Below, piece by piece: positions 27,411-35,769 of a DNA stretch of 64,000 nt. The position numbers were made by a program, and so were the translations under genes. Origin of the DNA: Pedococcus dokdonensis. GTDB taxonomy: Bacteria; Actinomycetota; Actinomycetes; Actinomycetales; Dermatophilaceae. The stretch spans positions 682,001 to 746,000 of the forward strand of contig NZ_LT629711.1 in assembly GCF_900104525.1 (NCBI RefSeq), in the 5' to 3' direction. Position 1 is the first letter of the stretch. The number at the start of each line of letters is the position of its first letter. The notes under the pieces were generated by a model. The model was not told where the DNA came from. It did not search any database and worked only from the letters and a program-made list of their open reading frames with translations.

Positions 27411-27860
27411 TCAGCTGGGGAACTCGCCGCGCTTGACCAGCACGCGGGGCATCCGCGAGCGGCGGATCTGGAAGCCACGCATCACCGCGTACATCGCGAG
27501 CCCGCGGCCGACCTTCGCCTCGCCGAACTTCGCGACGAGCTTGGCCTTGAGACGTCGCCACATGAGGAAGCCGTCGACGGCCGCCGCGAGCAGCAGCCCG
27601 TAGACACCGATCGAGACCGCGGCGAAGACCGCCGGGATCCGGATGAACGACAGGGCCAGGACGATGATCATCACCGGCAGCATGAACTCGCCGAAGTTCC
27701 AGCGGGCGTCCACGTAGTCGCGGATGTAGCGGCGCACCGGACCCTTGTCGCGCGCCGGCAAGTGGGCGTCGTCGCCGGTCGCCATCGCGGCGCGTTGCTT
27801 CAGCTGGAGCTCGCGGCGCTTTTCGCGGTCGAGGCCACGCGCGGCCTTGCGGTCGGTCAC
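27411..27860 (-). CDS. DUF3043 membrane protein, main part (5' end displaced by a frameshift)
   Basis: 149 residues from GTG 27860. It has a charged N-terminus, then two hydrophobic segments (GEFMLPVMIIVLALSFI and the VFAAVSIGVYGLLLAAAV segment) and a basic C-terminal half. DUF3043 proteins are usually about 190-200 residues and begin with an FGR-type motif. The missing start is found upstream in another frame (27861-27991). The gene product as written would lack the first 45 or so residues. It may be a true pseudogene or a base missing in the sequence. It is followed 2 bases later by the methyltransferase gene. Confidence 0.75.
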   Translation of the reverse strand: MTDRKAARGLDREKRRELQLKQRAAMATGDDAHLPARDKGPVRRYIRDYVDARWNFGEFMLPVMIIVLALSFIRIPAVFAAVSIGVYGLLLAAAVDGFLMWRRLKAKLVAKFGEAKVGRGLAMYAVMRGFQIRRSRMPRVLVKRGEFPS

Positions 27861-27991
27861 GACGAGGGGGCGGCGGTTGGCGGCCTCCTGGTCCTTGCGC
27901 TTGGGCGTCGGCCGGTTCTTGGCACCCTCGCGGGGGCAGGCGTGACCGTGGCGGCCTGCTGCTCGTTCAGGGTCTTGTTGCGTCCAAACAC
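27861..27991 (-). pseudogene. Displaced 5' part of the DUF3043 gene
   Basis: GTG at 27991 opens FGRNKTLNEQQAATVTPAP, the expected start of a DUF3043 protein. Past the C5 run (plus-strand G at 27932-27936) the family-like sequence EGAKNRPTPKRKDQEAANRR continues in the frame of the gene below. One added base there would join the two into a protein of about 193 residues. A leaderless -10 (TACAGT) lies 6 bases before this GTG, so the upstream start is the real one. Confidence 0.75.
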
Positions 27992-27997
27992 AGGGTC

Positions 27998-28003
27998 ACT
28001 GTA
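27998..28003 (-). promoter_or_regulatory. Leaderless -10 of the DUF3043 gene
   Basis: TACAGT on the minus strand, 6 bases before GTG 27991. Its first three bases are the end of a CGGCATAC octamer. Confidence 0.6.
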
Positions 28004-28059
28004 TGCCGCCGTGGCCGCTTCCCCCGCATCCGCACCTGGCTCGACGGGGTGGGGTCGGG

Positions 28060-29310
28060 TCAGGGCAGCCAGCGCCAGGACGCGCCGTCGGCGTCGTCGT
28101 CCCACCAGGTCGGGCCGGGCAGCGTGTGGGCGACGGCCCCACCGAGGGTGACCACCTCGGTGCACGGTCCGTCGACCAGCACCTGCACCCCGGCGGACGG
28201 TGCCTCGACCGACTCGCGGGTCTCGCCGACCTCGACCACGACCCGTCCGTCGTCGTACGACACGGTGAGCACGGTGGCCCCGCCTGCGCGGGCGCGAAAT
28301 GGCGCGACGGCGAGGTCGGACGGTTCGGCGAGCGCGGCGTTCGACCCGTCCCTGCGTGACCGGGCCGCGGTCGTGACCGCGGGGTGCAGGCGCAGCACGA
28401 GCCGGTCGCCGTTGCGACCGAGTCGGTGCGGCACGCTCAGGGCGCCGGCCCGCACCGCCTCGTCGTCGTGCAGCCCCCGGAGCCAGAAGACCAGGCCAGG
28501 CTCGCCCTCGGCGTCGACGAACGAGGCCGGGGCGTAGTAGCCGGATCCGGCGGTGAGCTGCTGCCACTGCGCCGGCGCCAGCACGGTCGGGTCCGGACCC
28601 GCCGGCGCAGCCGCGACGTGGTGGAGCAGGCCGTCGTGCCAGGCCGAGACGACCAGGTGGCGGCGGCCCCCGACCTCGACCAGCTGTGGGCACTCCCAGA
28701 GGCTGCCGGTCCAGACCGGGTCGACTTGCGACGAGGGGCGGGACGCGGCCAGTCCCTCGTAGGTCCACCGGGACAGGTCGGGTGACGACCAGGTGGCGAC
28801 CGCCGCGACGGCGTGGTCGAGGGAGAGGCCGACCAACATCCGCCAGCCGCCCGGCTCCGCCACGACGAACGGGTCCCGGAACGCGGTCACGCCCAGCCCG
28901 CGCGGGGTCTCGGCGACCACCTCGCCCTTGGTCCACGGGCCGTCGAGGGTGGGGGAGTCGGCCCAGCGGACCCGGCCCAGCTGCTGGTCCGCCGCGTCGA
29001 CCGAGGTGTAGAAGATCCGCCAGCCGCCCGGGTGCCGGACCAGCGAGCCCGACCAGACCCCGTCGTCGCCGTCGCCGGGGGCCAGGGCGACGTCGAGCTC
29101 GCGCCAGTGCAGCAGGTCGTCGGACACCGCATGGCCCCAGTGGCACCCGGTCCGCCACTGGGTGGAGTCCGGCACGTACTGGAAGAACAGGTGGTAGCGG
29201 CTGCCGTCCCAGGTCGGCGCCAGCGGGTCGTTGACCCAACCGCGCTCGGCCGTGAGGTGCACCGCCGGGCGTCTCGCCGCGGCACGCCGACGTTCCTCGT
29301 CACCCTGCAC
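28060..29310 (-). CDS. GH32 beta-fructosidase-like glycosidase
   Basis: 416 residues. The five-bladed propeller motifs are WVNDPLA (Asp nucleophile; the usual N-G after P is L-A), FRDPFV (transition-state Asp) and WECPQL (acid/base Glu). A C-terminal beta-sandwich follows (ATVLTVSYDDGRVVVEV). It has no signal peptide, so it would act on imported sucrose or fructo-oligosaccharides, possibly a sucrose-6-phosphate hydrolase. No transporter or regulator adjoins it. GTG at 29310 is leaderless-type, 6 bases after TAGGCT. Confidence 0.88.
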   Translation of the reverse strand: MQGDEERRRAAARRPAVHLTAERGWVNDPLAPTWDGSRYHLFFQYVPDSTQWRTGCHWGHAVSDDLLHWRELDVALAPGDGDDGVWSGSLVRHPGGWRIFYTSVDAADQQLGRVRWADSPTLDGPWTKGEVVAETPRGLGVTAFRDPFVVAEPGGWRMLVGLSLDHAVAAVATWSSPDLSRWTYEGLAASRPSSQVDPVWTGSLWECPQLVEVGGRRHLVVSAWHDGLLHHVAAAPAGPDPTVLAPAQWQQLTAGSGYYAPASFVDAEGEPGLVFWLRGLHDDEAVRAGALSVPHRLGRNGDRLVLRLHPAVTTAARSRRDGSNAALAEPSDLAVAPFRARAGGATVLTVSYDDGRVVVEVGETRESVEAPSAGVQVLVDGPCTEVVTLGGAVAHTLPGPTWWDDDADGASWRWLP

Positions 29311-29316
29311 GCGGCC

Positions 29317-29322
29317 AGCCTA
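29317..29322 (-). promoter_or_regulatory. Leaderless -10 of the GH32 gene
   Basis: TAGGCT on the minus strand, 6 bases before GTG 29310. The divergent M20 gene has the same hexamer 38 bp away. Confidence 0.65.
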
Positions 29323-29359
29323 GGTGCGCCGCCCGGGACGGCGCGTCGGCACGAGCCGT

Positions 29360-29365
29360 TAGGCT
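29360..29365 (+). promoter_or_regulatory. Leaderless -10 of the M20 dipeptidase gene
   Basis: TAGGCT, 7 bases before GTG 29373. Confidence 0.65.
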
Positions 29366-29372
29366 CCCGAGC

Positions 29373-30737
29373 GTGACTGACGACGTGCTGACCGACGACC
29401 AGATCTCCGCCCTGCGCTCCACCGTTGCGGGTCTCATGCCCGGCCTGCGCGCCGACCTCGAGGACCTCACCCGGATCCCCAGCGTGAGCCTCGACGCGTT
29501 CGACCAGGCGCACGTCGAGGCCAGCGCCGAGGCCACCGCGGCGCTGCTGCGAGCCGAGGGGCTCGAGGTCGAGATCGTCCGCGAGGGCGGGCGTCCCGCG
29601 GTGATCGGTCACGTCGACGGGCCGGCCGGAGCGCCGACCGTGATGCTCTACGCGCACCACGACGTGCAGCCGCCCGGTGACGACAACGACTGGGACAGCC
29701 CGCCGTTCGAGCCCACCGAGCGCGACGGCCGGCTCTACGGGCGCGGCGCCGCCGACGACAAGGCCGGGATCATGGCCCACCTCGCGGCCCTGCGCGCGCA
29801 TGCCGGCGCCCTGCCGGTCGGCGTCACGGTGTTCGTCGAGGGCGAGGAGGAGATCGGCTCCGACTCACTGCCCACCCTCCTCGAGAAGCACGGTGAGAAG
29901 CTGCGCGCGGATGCGATCGTGCTCGCCGACTCGACCAACTGGGCGATCGGCGAGCCGGCACTGACCACCACCCTGCGCGGCCTGATCCGCGTCGTCGTGA
30001 CCGTCACGACGCTCGACCACGGCGTCCACTCGGGCATGTTCGGTGGCGCCGTCCCCGATGCCCTCACAGCACTCTGCCGGGTGCTCGCCACGCTCCACGA
30101 CGAGGCCGGTGACGTTGCCATCGCCGGGCTGAAGTCGGGCAGTGCGAGCGACCTCGACTTCGACGAGGCCCGCCTCCGCGAGGAGTCCGGCCTGCTGGAC
30201 GGGGTCGAGGTGATCGGCACCGGCAGCCTGCTCGACCGGATCTGGGCCAAGCCCACCGCCACCGTCATCGGCATCGACGCGCCCTCGGTGGCCAAGTCCT
30301 CCAACACCCTCGTGCCCACCGCCAGTGCCAAGGTCTCGATCCGCCTCGCCCCCGACGAGGCGCCGATGGACGCGTATGCCGCGGTGCAGCGCCACATCGC
30401 CGCCCACGTCCCGTGGGGCGCCAGGGTCGAGGTGCACCTGGACGACCAGGGCGCGGGCTTCGCCGCCGACGCGGACGGCCCGGTCTACGACCAGGCCCGG
30501 GCCGCGTTCACCGACGCCTGGGGTGTCGAGCCGGTCGACATCGGCGTGGGCGGGTCGATCCCGTTCGTCGCGTCGTTCGCCGAGAAGTTCCCCGACGCCG
30601 CGATCCTGGTGACCGGCGTCGAGGACCCCGACACCAGGGCGCACGGCGCCAACGAGTCGCTGCACCTCGCGGAGTTCGAGAAGGTGTGCGTGGCCGAGGC
30701 CGTGCTGCTCGCGCGGCTCGGTGCGATGCCCCGCTGA
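29373..30737 (+). CDS. M20 family dipeptidase
   Basis: 454 residues of the M20 zinc peptidase family. Metal and catalytic motifs are MLYAHHDVQP (His and Asp), LYGRGAADDKAG (bridging Asp), VEGEEEIGS (catalytic Glu and metal Glu) and a C-terminal HGANESLHL histidine. The inserted dimerisation domain lies near residues 205-330. It is likely cytosolic, acting on dipeptides or on modified dipeptides; the exact substrate is unknown. Confidence 0.9.
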   Translation: MTDDVLTDDQISALRSTVAGLMPGLRADLEDLTRIPSVSLDAFDQAHVEASAEATAALLRAEGLEVEIVREGGRPAVIGHVDGPAGAPTVMLYAHHDVQPPGDDNDWDSPPFEPTERDGRLYGRGAADDKAGIMAHLAALRAHAGALPVGVTVFVEGEEEIGSDSLPTLLEKHGEKLRADAIVLADSTNWAIGEPALTTTLRGLIRVVVTVTTLDHGVHSGMFGGAVPDALTALCRVLATLHDEAGDVAIAGLKSGSASDLDFDEARLREESGLLDGVEVIGTGSLLDRIWAKPTATVIGIDAPSVAKSSNTLVPTASAKVSIRLAPDEAPMDAYAAVQRHIAAHVPWGARVEVHLDDQGAGFAADADGPVYDQARAAFTDAWGVEPVDIGVGGSIPFVASFAEKFPDAAILVTGVEDPDTRAHGANESLHLAEFEKVCVAEAVLLARLGAMPR

Positions 30738-30789
30738 CCCAGCACCCTGGGAGCACGAGACCGCGTCACCCACCCACCGGAGGCCTGCC

Positions 30790-32163
30790 GTGACCGACTT
30801 CCCGTCCCTGCCGAAGGACTTCACGTTCGGGGTGGCGTCCGCGGCCTACCAGGTCGAGGGTGCCGTCAACGAGGACGGCCGGGGGCGCTCGGTCTGGGAC
30901 ACCTTCTGCGACCGGCCGGGTGCCGTCGTCGGCGGCGAGAGCGGGGCGGTCGCGTGCGACCACTACCACCGCTACCGCGAGGACGTCGAGCTGCTCAAGG
31001 TCCTCGGCGTCGACAGCTACCGGTTCTCGATCGCCTGGCCACGGGTGCTCCCCACCGGCTCGGGCGAGGTCAACGCGGCCGGTCTCGACTTCTACGACCG
31101 CCTCGTGGACGAGCTCCTCGACGCCGGCATCCAGCCCACCGCGACGCTGTTCCACTGGGACACGCCCCAGTCGCTCGAGGACGTCGGCGGTTGGACCGGG
31201 CGGGACATCACCGAGCACTTCGCCACCTACGCCGGAGTCGTCGGTGAGCGGCTCGGCGACCGGGTGGCGCGCTGGATGCCGCTCAACGAGCCCAACGTCG
31301 TCACGATGCTGGGCTACGCGATCGGCAACCACGCGCCGGGTCGCTCCCTCGGGTTCGAGGCCCTGCCGGTCGCCCACCACCTGCTCCTCGGGCACGGGCT
31401 CGCGACGCAGGCACTGCGGGCGGCCGGCTGCCGCGAGATCGGGATCGCGAGCAACCACGCGCCGGTCTGGCCGGCTTCCGACGACCCGCAGGACGTCGAG
31501 GCGGCGCAGGTCTACGACAACCTCTGGAACTGGCTGTTCGCCGACCCGGTCCTGCTCGGCCGCTACCCGGTCGAGGGCACCGAGCAGGGCTTCCCGACCT
31601 TCCGGGAGGGTGATCTCGAGATCATCAGCACCCCGCTCGACTGGTTCGGGATCAACTACTACAACCCCGCGCTGATCGGTGCCCCCGGGCAGGGGGCCGA
31701 CGACGCACAGCTCGACGGAGCCGAGCTGCCTCCGGGGCTGCCGTTCGAGCCGCGCCGTCTCGAGAGCCCCGAGCGCACCGACTTCGACTGGCCGATCGTG
31801 CCGAGCGGCCTCGGTGAGATCGTGCGCACCTTCCGCGACCGGTACGGCGCGGCGTTGCCTCCGCTCTACGTCACCGAGAGCGGCTGCTCGTTCCACGACG
31901 ACGACCCGGTCGACGGCCGGGTGCCGGACCCACGGCGAATCGCCTATCACGACGCCCACCTGCGCTCGCTCGCCGAGCAGATCGAGGACGGCGCCGACGT
32001 GCGCGGTTACTTCGCCTGGTCGGCCACCGACAACTTCGAGTGGGCGGCCGGCTACACCGAGCGGTTCGGGCTGGTGCACGTCGACTACGCGACCCAGGTC
32101 CGCACGCCCAAGGACTCCTACCACTGGTACCGCGACCTCATCGCCCACACCCGCGCGAGGTAG
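30790..32163 (+). CDS. Second GH1 beta-glucosidase
   Basis: 457 residues of GH1. Acid/base Glu is in PLNEPN (E167); the nucleophile is in VTESGCSF (E363), with Ser in place of the usual Asn. GTG at 30790 has GGAGG 6 bases upstream. It lacks a signal peptide. A half-site TGGGAGC lies 36 bases upstream but no full CebR palindrome. Its paralogue bglC belongs to the ceb operon, so this copy is probably regulated separately. Its TAG stop is also part of the next gene's -10. Confidence 0.9.
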   Translation: MTDFPSLPKDFTFGVASAAYQVEGAVNEDGRGRSVWDTFCDRPGAVVGGESGAVACDHYHRYREDVELLKVLGVDSYRFSIAWPRVLPTGSGEVNAAGLDFYDRLVDELLDAGIQPTATLFHWDTPQSLEDVGGWTGRDITEHFATYAGVVGERLGDRVARWMPLNEPNVVTMLGYAIGNHAPGRSLGFEALPVAHHLLLGHGLATQALRAAGCREIGIASNHAPVWPASDDPQDVEAAQVYDNLWNWLFADPVLLGRYPVEGTEQGFPTFREGDLEIISTPLDWFGINYYNPALIGAPGQGADDAQLDGAELPPGLPFEPRRLESPERTDFDWPIVPSGLGEIVRTFRDRYGAALPPLYVTESGCSFHDDDPVDGRVPDPRRIAYHDAHLRSLAEQIEDGADVRGYFAWSATDNFEWAAGYTERFGLVHVDYATQVRTPKDSYHWYRDLIAHTRAR

Positions 32164-32166
32164 GTT
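32161..32166 (+). promoter_or_regulatory. Leaderless -10 of the GST gene, overlapping a stop codon
   Basis: TAGGTT starts with the TAG stop of the GH1 gene and lies 7 bases before ATG 32174. Confidence 0.6.
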
Positions 32167-32173
32167 CGGCCGC

Positions 32174-33184
32174 ATGGCTGAGCAGGGTTACGTCGAGGCG
32201 TCGTTCGAGCGGGACACGGCATACATCCCCGACCGGATCACTCGGTCGGGTGAGGGTGACGGCAACTGGCCCGTGCAGCGGGACCGCTACCGGCTGGTGG
32301 CAGCCCGGGCCTGTCCGTGGGCCAACCGCGCCATCATCGTGCGGCGCCTGCTGGGGCTCGAGGACGCCATCTCGATGGGCCTGTGCGGCCCCACCCACGA
32401 CGAGGACAGCTGGACGTTCGACCTCGACCCCGGTGGGCTCGACCCGGTGCTGGGCATCCCGAGGCTCAAGGACGCCTACGAGCGCCGGTTCCCCGGCTAC
32501 CCGCGGGGGATCACGGTGCCGGCGATGGTCGACGTGCCGACCGGTGAGGTCGTGACCAACGACTTCGCCCAGCTCACCCTGGACCTGTCGACGCAGTGGA
32601 CCGAGCACCACCGCGAGGGAGCGCCCGACCTCTACCCGCACGACCTCCGGGATGAGATGGACGAGGTGATGGAGCGGGTCTACACCGAGGTCAACAACGG
32701 CGTCTACCGGTGCGGGTTCGCCGGCGAGCAGGGCTCCTACGACAAGGCCTACGCCCGGCTCTGGGAGGCGATGGACTGGCTCGATGAGCGGCTGGCCACC
32801 CGGCGCTACCTCATGGGCGACACCATCACCGAGGCCGACGTCAGGCTGTTCACCACGCTGGCGCGGTTCGACGCGGTCTACCACGGACACTTCAAGTGCA
32901 ACCGCAGCAAGCTCACCGAGCTGCCGGTGCTCTGGGCCTACGCGCGGGACCTGTTCCAGACGCCCGGCTTCGGCGACACGGTCGACTTCGCCCAGATCAA
33001 GCGGCACTACTACGTGGTGCACCACGACATCAACCCGACCGGCATCGTGCCGGCCGGTCCCGACCTGGCCGGGTGGCTCACCGACCACCACCGCGCGGAG
33101 CTGGGCGGCCGTCCCTTCGGCGACGGCACACCGCCCGGCCCGCCCCCACCGTCCGAGCTCGTCCCCGAGGGAGACCGCCCATGA
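32174..33184 (+). CDS. Glutathionyl-hydroquinone reductase-like GST (ECM4/YqjG type)
   Basis: 336 residues of the Xi-class GST family. The reactive Cys is in ACPWANRA (C47). The C-terminal helical domain has YRCGFAGEQGSYDKAY and FKCNRSKLTELPVLW, both family marks. The protein ends in a Pro-rich tail. These enzymes reduce glutathionyl-hydroquinones; actinobacteria generally use mycothiol, so the natural thiol partner is open. The stop overlaps the next start in ATGA. Confidence 0.88.
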   Translation: MAEQGYVEASFERDTAYIPDRITRSGEGDGNWPVQRDRYRLVAARACPWANRAIIVRRLLGLEDAISMGLCGPTHDEDSWTFDLDPGGLDPVLGIPRLKDAYERRFPGYPRGITVPAMVDVPTGEVVTNDFAQLTLDLSTQWTEHHREGAPDLYPHDLRDEMDEVMERVYTEVNNGVYRCGFAGEQGSYDKAYARLWEAMDWLDERLATRRYLMGDTITEADVRLFTTLARFDAVYHGHFKCNRSKLTELPVLWAYARDLFQTPGFGDTVDFAQIKRHYYVVHHDINPTGIVPAGPDLAGWLTDHHRAELGGRPFGDGTPPGPPPPSELVPEGDRP

Positions 33185-34425
33185 CCACCCGTGCCCACGG
33201 ACCCGCGCGCACCCACGACGTCGTCGTCTTCGGAGCCACCGGCTTCGTCGGACGCCTGGTGGCCGCCTACCTCGCCGAGCACGCGCCCGAGGGCACCCGC
33301 ATCGCCCTCGCGGGCCGCTCCGAGCGGCGCCTCGAGGAGGTCCGCGCCGGACTGCCCGCCACCGCCCGGGACTGGCCCCTGGTGGTGGCGGACGCCGCCG
33401 ACCCCACTTCGCTGCGGGCGCTCGCCGAGTCGACCACCGCCATCGCCTCGACCGTCGGCCCCTACCTGCGCTACGGCCTGCCGCTCGTCGAGGCCTGCGC
33501 CGACGCCGGCACCCACTACGCCGACCTGACCGGTGAGGTGCTCTTCGTGCGCCAGGCCATCGACGCCGTCGACGTGCGGGCCAGGGAGACCGGCGCCCGC
33601 ATCGTGACCGCCTGCGGCTACGACTCGGTCCCCTCCGACCTCGGCGTCCACCTGCTGCACGAGCGCGCCGTCTCCGACGCGGCCGGCGGCCTCCTCGACA
33701 CGACGCTGCACGCCAAGTCCAAGGGCGGCCTCAGTGGCGGCACCATCGACTCGTCGAGGGCACAGCTCGAGGCGGTCGCGACGGACCGTTCGCTGCGCAA
33801 GGTCATCTTCGACGCCTACGCCCTCAGCCCCGACCGGGCCGCCGAACCCGACCTCGGCAAGGAGCGCGACGCGAGCTCGGTCTTCGTCGACGCCGAGACC
33901 GGGGACTGGGTCGGGCCGTTCATCATGGCCGGCTTCAACACCCGGATCGTCCGGCGCAGCAACGCACTTCGCGGTCACGCGTACGGTCGCAGGTTCCGCT
34001 ACCGCGAGGTCAGCGCCTACGGCAAGGGCCTGCGCGGGCGCCGTCGCGCGACCGTCTTCACCGCCCTGTCGGGCCTTGCCTTCGCCGGCATGGCCAACCC
34101 CCGCACCCGGCCGATCGTCGACCGGCTGGCTCCGTCGCCCGGCGAGGGCCCGAGCGAGCAGGCCCGTCGCACGGGGTGGTTCTCGATGAAGATCCGCACC
34201 ACCACCGAGACCGGTCGGCGCTACCTCGCCACGGTGGCCGCCCAGGGAGACCCCGGGTATGCCGCGACGGCCGTGATGCTCGGCGAGTCGGCCCTGTGCC
34301 TGGCCCTGGACGGCGCGCAGCTGCCACCGGCCGCCGGCGTGCTGACACCGTCGACGGCGATGGGCGACGCGCTGGTCGAGCGGCTGCGGGCCCAGGACTT
34401 CACGATGACGGTGGCCGAGGTCTGA
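33181..34425 (+). CDS. Saccharopine dehydrogenase-like / trans-acting enoyl reductase family protein
   Basis: 414 residues. The N-terminal Rossmann fold is VVVFGATGFVGRLVAAYLAEH, followed by STVGPYLRYGLPLVEACADAGTHY-type family blocks (split) and a central KGGLSGGTIDS segment. Relatives include mycobacterial Rv2449c/Rv2953-type proteins that work on phthiocerol lipids, but no such pathway is visible here. It overlaps the GST gene by 4 bases and is likely coupled to it, perhaps both acting on quinone-like or lipid substrates. That link is inference. Confidence 0.82.
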   Translation: MTTRAHGPARTHDVVVFGATGFVGRLVAAYLAEHAPEGTRIALAGRSERRLEEVRAGLPATARDWPLVVADAADPTSLRALAESTTAIASTVGPYLRYGLPLVEACADAGTHYADLTGEVLFVRQAIDAVDVRARETGARIVTACGYDSVPSDLGVHLLHERAVSDAAGGLLDTTLHAKSKGGLSGGTIDSSRAQLEAVATDRSLRKVIFDAYALSPDRAAEPDLGKERDASSVFVDAETGDWVGPFIMAGFNTRIVRRSNALRGHAYGRRFRYREVSAYGKGLRGRRRATVFTALSGLAFAGMANPRTRPIVDRLAPSPGEGPSEQARRTGWFSMKIRTTTETGRRYLATVAAQGDPGYAATAVMLGESALCLALDGAQLPPAAGVLTPSTAMGDALVERLRAQDFTMTVAEV

Positions 34426-34526
34426 CCCGGCGCGGAGCGCGGTCGCCGCGCGAGCGGTGACCGTGGACGAGCCGCCCGACCGCCCCTGAACTCGGTCGGA
34501 GCAGCCCGCCCACGGTGGGTGAGGGT

Positions 34527-35684
34527 CTACAACGAGACCCGCCACACCTCTCCGTCGCCCGGACAGACCGAGCAGGTCGAGACATAGGCGTCCCGACCAC
34601 GGATCGCCACACCATACGGCGCGACGAGGTCTCCGGCGACGACCCGGTGCGTGCCGTGGCGTGAAACCTTGACGAGCGAGCCCATCGGCGGGGCGTCCTC
34701 CGGGCCGGCGAGCAGGCCGTTGTCGGCGAGCTGCACGGCATACAGGGCGCCACGCGAGTCGAACGCCAGCGAGGTGACGTTGGTCAGCCCGGAGGCCCAC
34801 ACGGTGGGGGCGTGACCCGGCACGACCCGGAAGATGTTCGCCTTGCCGGCGGGGAACGGGAAGCCGGTCAGCTGGCTCACGTAGTAGGCGCCGTCAGGAC
34901 CGCGCACCACCGCGGTGGGCACCGCCTGGGCCGGGATCTGCGTGCCGGGCGGCAGGCCGAGGAACGGTGGTGCGTCGACGAGCTGGTCGTCGAAGACGGC
35001 GACGGTCGACGTCCGGCCCCAGCTGAGCTTCACCAGGTCGTTGCCGCCGGCGTCGGTGACGAGGAACTTGTCGCCGACCCGCAGGATCGAGCTCGGGTTG
35101 CTGTCGGGGTCGTGGATCGGGTTGGCCTTCGCCTCGTACGCGGCGAGGTCGGCGAGCGTCCACGTGCGGTTGGAGCCGACCTTCGCCAGCTGCAGGGTGC
35201 CGAGCCGGGCGCCCATGGCACCCATGCCGTCGCGGACCTCGGGGTTGGCGCCCAGGCCGATCAGCACCGCGAGCGCCTTGCCGCCGAGCCACTCGACGTC
35301 GGAGGGGCCGATCGCAGCCGAGCCGTCGGAGGCGGCCAGTGAGGGCAGGTTGGAGACCACCCGGGACTGCCAGCCCTTGCGGGTGACCCGGGTGACCGCG
35401 CCGGTGGTGCCGAGGCACACCTCGTCGCCCTCGGGGCCGGTGAGGCAGGACGCGGCGTCGCTGCCCCCGGTGCCGGCTTCGGCCACATAGACGTCGCCGC
35501 TGCCGGTCACCGTCAGCTGGCGCGGGTTGTCGAGCCCGCTCGCGATGCGCTTGGGCGTGGATGGATGGCCGGGCCCTCCGTGGGCCTGGGCCGGGGCCAC
35601 CGCACTGCCCACGAGGGCGATGGCGGCGGTCAGGGTCAGTAGGGTGCGTCGTGCTCGTCGTCGTGGGTCGGCACTGCGAAGCAT
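34527..35684 (-). CDS. ScyD/ScyE-family secreted protein
   Basis: 385 residues. A signal peptide of about 35 residues ends at PAQA/HG. The mature part is a six-bladed NHL-like propeller in repeats such as GLDNPRQLTVTGSGDVYVAEAGTG (shortened here) and SLAFDSRGALYAVQLADNG. A Cys pair near the C-terminus (TCSVCPG) may form a disulfide. ScyD/ScyE are named for cyanobacterial scytonemin clusters, but the actinobacterial members have no shown link to that pigment. ATG at 35684 has AGGAGGA 6 bases upstream, a very strong ribosome site. Confidence 0.85.
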   Translation of the reverse strand: MLRSADPRRRARRTLLTLTAAIALVGSAVAPAQAHGGPGHPSTPKRIASGLDNPRQLTVTGSGDVYVAEAGTGGSDAASCLTGPEGDEVCLGTTGAVTRVTRKGWQSRVVSNLPSLAASDGSAAIGPSDVEWLGGKALAVLIGLGANPEVRDGMGAMGARLGTLQLAKVGSNRTWTLADLAAYEAKANPIHDPDSNPSSILRVGDKFLVTDAGGNDLVKLSWGRTSTVAVFDDQLVDAPPFLGLPPGTQIPAQAVPTAVVRGPDGAYYVSQLTGFPFPAGKANIFRVVPGHAPTVWASGLTNVTSLAFDSRGALYAVQLADNGLLAGPEDAPPMGSLVKVSRHGTHRVVAGDLVAPYGVAIRGRDAYVSTCSVCPGDGEVWRVSL

Positions 35685-35769
35685 GCGTGATCCTCCTGCT
35701 GGATGTGCGGATCCCTGCAAACCACACAGTCTGGGAGAAGTTGCCTGGGGTTGACCTCCCTCAGGAGGA

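Noticed and set aside
30747..30760. TGGGAGC half-site before the second GH1 gene as a CebR operator
   Set aside because: Only 8 of 14 positions match and the palindrome's right half is missing.
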